Positions 12,659 to 21,900 of a stretch of DNA of 64,000 nt are shown one piece after another. The notes beneath the pieces were generated by a model. That model made no database searches and was not told the DNA's origin. It saw only the letters and a program-made list of their open reading frames with translations. The position numbers and the translations under genes are program-made. This stretch comes from Avena insularis (Eukaryota; Streptophyta; Magnoliopsida; Poales; Poaceae). Position 1 is the first letter of the stretch; each line of letters opens with the position of its first letter. The DNA is taken from positions 83,256,684 through 83,320,683 of the forward strand of contig CM042685.1 in the NCBI GenBank assembly GCA_023614405.1. The letters are read 5' to 3'.

Positions 12659-13284
12659 AGCAAGCATCTCAGAGTTGGGACCTTCGTTTTGATCAAGTGA
12701 TCAAGAGCTTTGGATTTGTTCCAAATTGCTATGAAGCTTGTATCTACAAGAAAGTGAGTGGGAGCTCAGTGACATTTCTGGTACTATATGTGGATGACAT
12801 ATTGATTATTGGAAATGACATTAACATGCTTAACGATGTGAAGAGTTATTTGAACAAGTGTTTTTCAATGAAAGACCTAGGTGAAGCTGCTTATATATTG
12901 GGCATCAAAATCTATAGAGATAGACAAAGACGCCTGATAGCTTTAAGCCAGAGTACATACCTAGACAAAGTTCTGAAAAGGTTCAGAATGGATAAGGCAA
13001 AGAAAGGTTCAGTGCCTATGTTGTCAGGTAAGATATTGAGCAATGCTCAGTGTCCAGCTACGGTAAATGATAGAGAAGCTATGAGCAAAGTGCCTTATGC
13101 CTCGGCCATAGGTTCTATCATGTATGCCATGCTGTGTACTAGACCGGATGTGTCCAATGCTCTTAGTTTGACATGCAAACACCAAAGTGATCCAGGAGTG
13201 GAACACTGGACAGCCGTGAAGAACATCCTAAAGTACCTAAATAGGACTAAAGAAATGTTCTTAGTCTATGGAGGTGATGAATAG
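12659..13284 (+). pseudogene. pol: Copia Pol part 2: reverse transcriptase core
   Basis: It continues the RT after the frameshift (KQASQSWDLRFDQVIKSFGF from about 12656). The catalytic box LYVDDILIIGND is intact, followed by SMKDLGEAAYILGIKIYRD, LSQSTYLDKVLKRF and the connection region with YASAIGSIMYAMLCTRPD. It ends at an in-frame TAG (13282-13284) where a Glu codon is expected before LVVKGYVDASF. RT of this family copies element RNA inside virus-like particles; this copy can be used only if complemented. Confidence 0.88.
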
Positions 13285-13770
13285 CTCGTCGTAAAGGGTT
13301 ACGTCGATGCTAGTTTCGACACCGACAAGGATGATTCTAAGTCTCAGACAGGATATATTTTGAATGGAGGAGCTGTGAGCTGGAGAAGCTGCAAGCAAAG
13401 CGTGATTGCGGGATCTACAGTAGAAGCGGAATACATGGCTGCTGCAGAAGCGTCAAGTGAAGGAGTTTGGATCAGGAACTTCATCACTGAGCTTGGCGTG
13501 GTTCCAAGTGCATTGGACCCACTGGAGATATTGTGTGACAACACTGGCGCCATAGCACTCACTAAGGAACCAAGATATCATCCAAAGACCAAGCATATCA
13601 ACCGCAAGTTTCATATAATCCGAGATTATATAGCAGATGGAGATCTGAAGATTAGCAAAGTACATACAGATCTGAATGTCGCAGATCCATTGACTAAACC
13701 TCTTCCACGTGTAAAACATGATCAGCACCTTAGTGCCATGGGTGTGAGATTGTTGCCAAATGTAAACTAG
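13285..13770 (+). pseudogene. pol: Copia Pol part 3: RNase H
   Basis: It is read in the same frame as part 2 after the TAG. GYVDASFDTD carries the first RNase H Asp, EYMAAAEAS the Glu and LCDNTGAIAL the second Asp, followed by HPKTKHINRKFHIIRD and the conserved end VADPLTKPLP. The natural stop is at 13768-13770. The domain itself looks undamaged; only the upstream stop separates it from RT. Confidence 0.88.
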
Positions 13771-13789
13771 ATTATTGACTCTAGTGCAT

Positions 13790-13798
13790 GTGGGAGAC
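13790..13798 (+). other. Purine tract before the Copia 3' LTR
   Basis: GTGGGAGAC directly abuts the TGTTGG start of the 3' LTR. It is the expected polypurine primer of plus-strand DNA synthesis, short as in this lineage. Confidence 0.75.
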
Positions 13799-15531
13799 TG
13801 TTGGAATTATGCCCTAGAGGCAATAATAAAGATGTTATTATTATAATTCTTGTTCATCATAAAGTTTATATTCCATGCTAGAATTGTATTAAGTGGAAAC
13901 TTTAATACTTGTGTGGTTTGTGAACAACACCGTAGAAATGATTTATCGATTAATAATGAGATCATTGACTAGATCATTGATTAATGATGGTTAAGGTTTC
14001 CTAACCATAGAAATGATTTATCGATTAATAATGAGATCATATCATTGGGAGAATGATATGATGGACAGACCCAAACTAAGCGGAGCAATTAGATCGTGTC
14101 ATCGTGTTCATCTTTGCGAAGCTTTTCCTATGTCAAATATTGTATTCCTTAGACCATGAGATAATACAACTCCCTGGTATCGGAAGAAACCTTTGAGGTC
14201 ATCAAACGTCATCCTATGAGAGGGTGATCATAAAGGTGTCTCTCAGGTGATCGGAAAGTACCTGTTGGGTTGTATGTATCAAGATGGGATTTGTCCCTCC
14301 CAAGTCGGAGAGATATACTTCGGGCCCACTCGGTAATCGATACCAACACCGCTTGCAAGCATGTGGTTAAGGAGTTAATCACAAGGTGATATCGGATTAC
14401 TGAACGAGTAAAGTACTTGCTGTGAACGAGATTGAACTAGGTATGACGGTACCGACGATCAAATCTTGGGCAAGTAAAATATCGCGAGACGAAGGGAATA
14501 TATATGGGATTGATTGAATCCTGGCATCGTGGTTCATCCGATATGATCATCTATGAATGTGTGGGAGTCAATATGGGTTTCTAGACCCCGCTGTTGATTA
14601 TTGATAGAAGATCATGTCTGCATATTCTCGAACCCGAAGGGTCACACACTTAACGTGTCTCGACGCTAGGATAGATTGGATAATTGGTTTATGAGTTTTT
14701 GTTCAGAGTCTCGGATGGGATCCAGGACATCACGAGAGGTTCCGGAATGGTCCGGAGAATAAGATTCATATAAGGCAATGCAGTTTTTGGAGTTCGGAAT
14801 TGTTTTGGGTTAATCGGTATTGTACCGGAAGCTTCTAGAACCTTCTGGAGGGGGACCAACGTGGCCCCACCTGCCGGGAGGGGGCATGGGACTATGAGGG
14901 AGTGCCCTGGCCACATTGGGCCAGGGGCACAAGGCCCCATAGAGCCCAGCCGGCCAGACCTAGGGCAAACCCTAGGAAAGCTTCTAGAAGGGGGGGGGGA
15001 ACTTGCCCCCCACTCCTCCCTCCTTGGCCGCCGGCCTAGGGCTTGGGGGAGGGGCTAGGGCTGGCGCCCACCCCTCTATATATAGAGGGCTGGGGCGCAC
15101 CCTCCACACACACCTCCTCCACAACCCTAGCCGCCCTGCTTCCCTCCTCTCTCTCTCCCTCCCGACTGCACGTAGGCGAAGCCCTGCTGCAGAAACTCTC
15201 CACCACTTGCACCGCGCCGTCGCGTTGTAGATCCAATCTGTCTCTCCACCATACTTGCTGGACCGAGGAAGGAGGAGACGTCGAGGTGCCGCACGTGTGC
15301 ATCTCTCGGAGGCATCGCCACTTGCGGTGTTATATCGGATCGGATCGCGAGGAGGAGAAGCGAGTACGACTACATCACCCACGTTCCATCGAACGTTCAC
15401 TGTCTTGAATCTTCAAGGGTATGAAGATCTCATCTAATCCCCCTCGTTGTTTGCATCTCCTAGATTAGATCTTGGCTTTCCCGTTCGCATCCGTAGAATT
15501 TTTTTGATTTACTATGCTGCGAAACCCTTCA
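13799..15531 (+). repeat. 3' LTR of the Copia element
   Basis: 1733 bp, the same ends and layout as the 5' LTR, with the TATA box at 15077-15084. It differs by scattered substitutions, a shorter TA run, and a 33-bp segment present twice (13933-13965 and 14008-14040) where the 5' LTR has different sequence at the first place. The GC-rich reading frames at 14.9-15.4 kb mirror those in the 5' LTR and are not genes. Confidence 0.95.
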
Positions 15532-15536
15532 GACAC
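15532..15536. other. Target-site duplication GACAC (right) of the Copia element
   Basis: Identical to 3893-3897. Joining 3892 to 15532 restores the leader of the older antisense Copia element. Confidence 0.95.
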
Positions 15537-15883
15537 TAGCCCAATATCAATCTAAACTAGACGCCTCTAATTTATCCATTGCAAGTTTTACATGGCTTAG
15601 GGCTATCGAAGATAGAACCGTTCTTACCTATGAACATGAACCACAACGAGGATAACCAAATTGTTGACAACTCGTTGCAAATTAGATATTGACTATAGTA
15701 GGAGAGACAGACACCCGCTAGCCACTTATGCAAAACTAGTTGCATGTCAAGCCGCTTCATCCCACTATGCCACCAATATCCAAAGTACAACTAAGAAGCA
15801 ATAAAATGATCATCATCTTCCACATATAGATATGTGTACTACCCGTCTAAAGCATCTACGCATAGATCCGGCTCTGATACCAC
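15537..15883 (-). mobile_element. Leader and primer-binding site of the degraded antisense Copia element
   Basis: On the minus strand, TGGTATCAGAGC (complement of 15871-15882) lies one base after the LTR end at 15884, which fixes the orientation. The rest is non-coding leader that continues at 3892 and downward across the inserted element. Confidence 0.8.
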
Positions 15884-17546
15884 TGCTGGGTTCGCAGCAT
15901 AGAAAACAAAAAAATTCCTACGATGGGAACAACTAAGTACCAAGATCTATCTACTAGATACAAGAAACGGGTGGATATACATCCATAGAATACATACCCT
16001 CGAAGACCGAATAGCATTAACAAGGTTGTACTCGTGGATGATGTAGACGAACGCTTGCCGATCTCAAGATCGTGTTGATGTCCATCTGGTCCAGCACCAT
16101 CAAGTCCAGCACCGCAAAGCAGTGGTGCATCCGTGATTGCACACATGTCCGGGTACCCCGACAACCTCTGCGCCCTCGCTCCAGTGAATCAGTGGAAGCA
16201 ACAAATCCTTCGAGAAAAAGTCACCGGGAACATGTATATCGCTGATCCGGGACCATGGGGAAATTCTAAAGGGGGGAGAGAGATCCTTCGCGAGGAGGTG
16301 TGCTTTGAGAGGAGGAGAGGGGGGCACCCCAAGGGTCATGGATCCCAGACATGGTGGCTTCCCCTACCTCTTCCACATTCATGTGGGTGGACCTCCCACT
16401 CAAAATGAAAAACCTCCACTCCCATAAAAGAGCCTCCACTCAAAAATCCACTCACATGCATTAAATTTCCACCAAATTTAATGCAAGCTCTCACTAAAAT
16501 AAGACTCTTTTATTTATTTATTCAGAATTTTGTTAATTACTTTAATTAACAAACATTCACATAAAACCCCTTGCTAGTATTCAGTTTCACATGCAGAACC
16601 AGTTTCAGCAATTTCAACTGAAACAGTTTTGGCGTCTAGTGAAATAAATTCCTGCGCTTTCCTTTTTCTTTCTCTGGCATATTATTCGCTCCAAATGGTG
16701 TCGGTATCCCTTAAGTGTGTCACCCTATGGTTCACGAATAATGTAGACATGATCAAGACCCCTCTCCGATTAATAATCAACAGCAGGACCTGGAGATCCG
16801 TACTGACTCCCACATATTCAATGATGACTTCTGTGATCGTGTGAACCTTATACGCATGTAACTCAATCCCTTTGTCTCGCAATATATTACATGTCTGAGA
16901 TTTGATCATTGGTATCTCCATACCTAGTTTGATCTCGTTACCGACATGTACTCTTTTCTCGTTCCCGTGATATAACATTCTAGTGATCAAATCACTTGCT
17001 TGCAAGCTAACTAATGTGATATCACCGCCCAGAGTATATCTATCCGTCATCGGGATGGACAAATTCCACTCTTGATCCATGAGCCTCAATATAACACCTT
17101 CGTAGCACTGTACCCATCTTTATAGGCACCCTGTTACGTTATGACGTTTGATGTTATCAAGATACTCTTCCGGTGTTAGTGATTGACATGATCTCATGGT
17201 CTAAGGACTAAGATTACTTCGTATGATGTTATAGCAATATAAACACAATGACCTTGATTGTAATTCTATACTTCGGATGAATGTTCATCACATCATTCCA
17301 ACAATGTTGTGACCTCGTTATTAACAACATCCAATGTCCATGATCAGGAAACCTTTGATCATCTTGTTAATCAACGAGCTAGTTTATGAGAGAGGCATAA
17401 CTAGGAACTTTCTATTTTTTTATTAAACACACATATATTAACGTTTCTGTATTAATACAATTATAGCATGCAAAATAAAAATTTATCATAAATAAGGAAT
17501 ACGATAATAACCACTTTATTATTGCCTCTTAGGCATATTCCCTTCA
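15884..17546 (-). repeat. 5' LTR of the degraded antisense Copia element
   Basis: Minus strand. The outer end near 17518-17546 resembles the Angela LTR start (GCCTCTTAGGCATATTC on the plus strand, with a degraded ...TTCA tip where CCAACA is expected). The inner end is TGCTGGG at 15884, next to the primer site. About 1.66 kb, the right size for this lineage. The exact outer tip is uncertain by a few bases, and no duplication could be matched because the other end lies outside the window. Confidence 0.8.
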
Positions 17547-18906
17547 CTCTTCCCCCAGCCTTTGGGCGGGAAGGGCGTCCACAGTGCCCCTCCTCGAGAT
17601 CTCGGTCTAGGAGACTACTTTCGGTGGAGTTAGTCTAGCCCGCCGTTCTCCACTCCATTGTCCTATAAAGTGGCCTTCGTCGATGTTGCTTCTCTTCATC
17701 CGGCTCTCTCTGCCTTTTCCCTCTTTCACCAAAATGGCAACGTGAGGAGCCTCGAGATTCTCTGTCCTTTCCCTACAGGAAAGGCGGTGGACCGAGTCTT
17801 CCTTTACCGAGGCAGGTTGGAACTACGGGGCCGCTGCAGTCCCTGTCGGCTCGCGCTCCACTCTATGGAGTTACCATCCTGCCCTTGGCGTGCTCCGAGG
17901 TATTCGAGGCTTGAGGGCGCAGCACGGTGTAGCGTTAGGGCTTCTTCGAGAGGCATGCCCTCTTAAGGTTTATCCAATCGCGAAGCGGGGGCCTTGCATT
18001 GCATGCACTGTCGGACCAACTCTGGTGGCGTTGATGCCTCACGAGGTTGGCGTTACTCCTAGCATGGGGCTCATCAATCATGGGGACGTGGAACCCTGGT
18101 TGCCAGGGCCCCGACAGTAGCCCCGGAGCGCTTGTCCTGCATGTGTCCCTTTCTAGGCTAGAAGGGGCAAGCAGCCTTAGACGATTGCTGCATCCCCACG
18201 CTCACCCGGCCAACAAGGACCTGCCATACTTTAATCTTGGTCGCAAAGCCCAACCGACCGCGTGCTCCTATCCGTAGATCTAGAGTGCACTGTTCCCGCT
18301 TCGGGAGTTGTTCCCACGATGTGGGGCCTTGCGGTTAATACCTCACATTGCGTAGTGACGCGTATTTTAACTAGCCTGGTTGAATTGAGGGGTGGGGAAG
18401 GAATATTTTCACTTCCACACCACAACTCACTTTCTTCCTTATGTGCACTTCCAAGCAAATGCCCCATCTCCTTCCATGCCATCCCCGAACCTTCCCATCG
18501 CCGAGGCTGGCAAGGATGTGTTGATTGAGATGCAGGTTGCCCTAGCTCCGGCCAGAACAGAGGAGGACCCACTAGTGAAGCGTGGTCGCGGTTGCCCTCG
18601 AGGGTGTGGTCGAGGGAGGTGTGGAGGCTCTGGTTCTACCCTCATGGTGGCCATGTCGGTGGATGAGGATCCGACCGCCTAGGATGCTCCCATCATACGT
18701 GGGCGTGGCCGCCCCCACGAAAGCGGTTGAGGTCGCTGTGGGAGGCGCAACGAAAGGTATGGAGGCGAACCCGGGCCATCCTTGCCCGTGGCCGAGGATT
18801 CCGCTCCCGTGGTCATCAAGATGGAGGATGGCCTCAAGCCCTCTCGGGTGACCGACTTTGTCATCATCCTTGGGAACTCTTACTAGTTTGCCCGGGTGAA
18901 GCTCCC
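17547..18906. other. Unclassified GC-rich repeat stretch
   Basis: Between the antisense Copia LTR and the Sabrina-like LTR. It holds a promoter-like CTATAAAGTGG at about 17663 and a phrase GGGCCCCGACAGTAGCCCC at about 18100 that looks like a Gypsy or CACTA-type boundary. A short frame follows (18476-18682), and then, in broken frames, text of the type MEDGLKPSRVTDFVIILGNSY and FARVKLP up to the inserted LTR. I cannot assign it to a family. Its GC content is clearly higher than that of its AT-rich neighbours. Confidence 0.4.
18476..18682 (+). pseudogene. Short Gly/Arg/Cys-rich reading frame, remnant
   Basis: 68 codons from ATG (MPSPNLPIAEAGKDVL) to TAG, with a KRGRGCPRGCGRGRCGG segment in the middle. 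After the stop the sequence continues in the style of the same protein (RGRGRP, then MEDGLKPSRVTDFVIILGNSY and FARVKLP in a broken frame) until the Sabrina-like LTR begins at 18907. The last part vaguely recalls the start of a plant B3 DNA-binding domain, but this is a guess from residue pattern only. It could equally be part of a transposon-encoded frame. Confidence 0.3.
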
Positions 18907-20455
18907 TGATATGTTTCAAACGTATCTATAATTTTTTATGATCCATGATTGTTTTGCACCAATTATATTATGTTTTTCCACACTTTGTGGCATTTTTATG
19001 AATTTTCTGGAACTAACCTATTAACAAGTGCCAGAGAGTTAGTTTCCTGTTTTCTACTGTTTTTGGTTTTAGAAAAACTAGTAAAGAAATATTCTGAATA
19101 GGATGAAACAAAAGCAGAAGTTCCTATTTTCCCCAACACGACACGAAGCCCGTAGGAGAGGGGGAGACGCACCCCAGGGCAGCCACACCTAGGCCAGGCG
19201 CGGCCAGGGGGGCATGCCGCCCTAGGGTGTGGGCCCCTTGGTGCTCCACCGACTTTGCCCCTTCGACTATGTAAACCCACCGAGACAAAAACCCTAAACA
19301 CCCGATCAGAATTCCACGAAAAAGTCCATAGCCGCCACCGTCGTCCCTAAATCGGGAGGGAACTGAAGCTCTTCCCGGCACCCTGCCAGAGAGGAGAGAT
19401 CATCCCGGAGGCCTTTTTCATCACCATGCTTGCCTCCAGAGTGATGTGTGAGTAGTTCATCCTTGGACTATGGGTCCATAGCAGTAGCTAGATGGTTGTT
19501 TCTCCTATTTGTGCTACCATGTTTAGATCCTGTGAGATGCCTATCATGATCAAGATCATCTTATTGTAATGCTACATGTTGTGTTTGCGGGGATCCGATG
19601 GATATTGAGTATTATGTAAAATTGATTATTGTTCTATCATGTCTATGTTATTTGTGATCTTGCGTGCTCTTCATTGCTAGTAGTTACTCTAGCCAAGTAT
19701 TTGCTTGTGTCTCCAAGAGGGAGTATTTATGCTCGATAGTAGGTTCATGCCTCTAATAATATGGGAGAGTGACAGAAACTTCTAAGATTGTATATGTGCT
19801 GTTGCTAGTAGGGAGAAAACAACAATCCTTTCTCGAAGGGCAATTGTATTTTTTAGATTACACACTTTTTTCAATGCAATTATCTGTTGCTTGCAACTTA
19901 ATACCCGAGGGTTGTTCAGATGATATCCCAGAGGTGGATTATTAGTCATAGATGCAGTTAGATTACGGTCTATGTATCATGTTGTAATTCCCAAGTGAAT
20001 CTCATAGTGATAATCATGTCATGTACATGCATTGTTATGCATTCTCTATTTGTTAATTGCCCCGCTATAATTTTTTCACCCATCATGTTATTTATCCTAT
20101 GGAGAAAACACCTCTAGTGAACTGTGGACCCTGGTCCATTCCTTCCCATTGATATTCTATATACTGTTTCTGTTTACTTTATGCAATTACCATAATCAAT
20201 TACTTTCTTCCACACTATACGTTTAATCCTTTGTTTTCAGCAACCTAGTGAGCTTGACAACCTCACTGATAAGTCGGGGCAGAGTATTTTGGTTGTGTTG
20301 TGTGAAGGTTCCACATTGCTAGCAACACCTTCGAAAGTGGTTTATTTCTGCTACTGGTTCGATAACCTTGATTCTATAACTGAGGGAAAACTTGCTACTG
20401 TCCTCATCATACCCTGCTCTTGGGGTTCCCAACGGTCTCTACATCTACTGATCCA
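18907..20455 (+). repeat. 5' LTR of a Sabrina-like (Athila-clade) Gypsy element
   Basis: It starts TGATATGTTTCAAACGTATC, close to the familiar TGATACGTCTCCAACGTATC start of Sabrina-type LTRs. It contains the GC-rich core followed by the 'ACTTGCTACTGTCC' segment near 20390, and ends around 20455 (ACTGATCCA). The right end is approximate: the expected primer site (TGGCGCC type) is not recognisable and looks lost in a small rearrangement. The element continues with gag at 20645 and, after the Mutator-like insertion, at 63031. Confidence 0.75.
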
Positions 20456-20644
20456 ACAATAAGCTTTTTCCCTCACTACCAATCTTTCTACAAGGGGAGT
20501 CTCTCACTACCAATCTCTTTACTTTGTTTTTGTTTTGCTTTGTTTCTTTTGATTTGTTTGGTTTGCTTATTTTTATCAAGAACACAAAAAAATTAGTTCC
20601 CACTTTAGTTTCTATTTTTGTTGGCTTACTTTAATCTTGCAAAA
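20456..20644 (+). other. Leader of the Sabrina-like element
   Basis: No reading frame. The 14-base string CTCACTACCAATCT occurs at 20472-20485 and again at 20503-20516, around where the primer-binding site should be. This suggests a small local duplication replaced it. Confidence 0.5.
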
Positions 20645-21627
20645 ATGACTACTCCTGAAAACAATAAGTTGTGTGACTTCAGTAGCACAAAAAGAATGAT
20701 TTCATTTGCACACCTATTGCTCCACCTATTCTTGAAGCTACTTTCTATGAAATTAAACCTGCTTTGCTGAATCTTGTTATGAGAGAACAATTTTCTGGTG
20801 TTAGTACTGATGATGCTGCTGCTCACCTTAATAATTTTGTTGAACTTTGTGAGATGCAAAAATATAAGGATGTAGATGGAGATATTATTAAGCTTAAATT
20901 TTTTCCTTTCTCTTTGAGAGGAAGAGATAAATATTGCTTGCTATCTTTGCCTAAAAATAGTATTGATTCTTGGATTAAATGCAAAGATGCTTTCATTGGA
21001 AATATTATCCCATGCTAAGATTATATCCATGAGAAGTGACATAATGAAATTTAAACAATTTGATAATGAACATGTTGCTCAATTTTGGGAAAGAATGAAA
21101 TCTTTAGTGAAGAATTGCCCCACTCATGGACTGACTACTTGGATGATTATCCAAACCTTTTATGCAGGATTGAATTTTTCTTCAAGAAACTGGTTGGATT
21201 TGGCTACTAGGGGTACCTTTATGTCCATCACTTTGCGTGATGCAATAAATCTCCTGGATGATATGATGATTAATTATTTTGAATGGCACACTGAGAGAGC
21301 TCCACAAGGTAAGAAGGTAAATTCTGTTGAAGAAACCTCCTCCTTGAGTGATAAGATTGATACTATTATGTCTATGCTTGTTAGTGGAAAAGCTCATATT
21401 GATCCAAATAATGTTCCTTTAGCCTCTTTGGTTGCTCAAGAAGAGCAACTTGATATGAACTTCATTAGAAGTAATAATTTTAGCAACAATGCTTATAGAA
21501 ATAATTTTGGTAATAATAATTATATGCCATATCCTCCTAATAATAGCAATAGTTATCATGGTAAATCTGGAATACCTAGTGAAGAAATGATTTTGGAAGA
21601 TGAAAGATCCACTAAAAACTTCATACA
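20645..21627 (+). pseudogene. gag: Athila/Sabrina-type Gag, N-terminal part
   Basis: It starts MTTPENNKLCDFSST at 20645, loses phase around 20690, continues as NDFICTPIAPPILEATFYEIKPAL through FPFSLRGRDKY (frame at 20764-21018), shifts again near 21005-21015, and runs on as KFKQFDNEHVAQFWERMKSL...GLTTWMIIQTFYAGL to the Asn-rich region (frame ending 21637). These are hallmark strings of the Athila-clade retrotransposon gag domain. The two frameshifts show that it is dead. The coding sequence is then interrupted by the Mutator-like element and resumes at 63031; the stop at 21637 is created by the insertion. Confidence 0.85.
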
Positions 21628-21636
21628 AATGCAATA
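21628..21636. other. 9-bp target-site duplication (left) of the Mutator-like element
   Basis: AATGCAATA, paired with AATGAAATA at 63022-63030 (one mismatch). Nine bases is the Mutator superfamily length, and removing one copy plus the element rejoins the Sabrina-type gag. Confidence 0.8.
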
Positions 21637-21900
21637 GGGATTTCTATTTCCGTGCCCTTGGTTCATTAGTTGTACTCAGTTTTACCCAACCGCTTAGATT
21701 TTCCTCACTTTTGTCCATCTCCTATTATAGAACTCTCGCACGGTCTGAAACTCGCTGTCCGTCAGCCTTGCCATTAGATGCTGACATGTGGGGCCGCATT
21801 TAGTCGGGTCCCGTAGTGGACCCTCGCCGTTACGTGCTGACAAGTGTGGCTGCGGTCTGTCAGGTACCGTAGTGGACCCTTGTCGTTACATACTGACAAG
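21637..21900 (+). repeat. Left terminal inverted repeat of the Mutator-like element
   Basis: It pairs with 62745-63021. The first 44 bases match with about six differences, and the next 200 share blocks such as GGTCTGAAACTCGCT and GTTACGTGCTGACAAGT. It contains a near-palindrome GGGTCC-N6-GGACCC at 21806-21823 and decayed versions of it downstream. Confidence 0.8.

Larger units (their letters stand above)
3898..15531 (+). mobile_element. Complete Copia LTR retrotransposon, BARE/WIS/Angela-like
   Basis: An 11.6-kb plus-strand element with two LTRs (3898-5604 and 13799-15531), TG...CA ends, a methionine-tRNA-type primer site right after the 5' LTR, a short purine tract before the 3' LTR, and the Copia domain order gag, protease, integrase, RT, RNase H. 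Without the solo LTR inserted at 7692-10651 it is about 8.7 kb, the usual size for the Angela lineage. The gag differs in many positions from what I recall of BARE-1, so it is probably a related family rather than BARE-1 itself. A frameshift and stops in RT/RNase H make it non-autonomous. It interrupts an older antisense Copia element. Confidence 0.95.
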
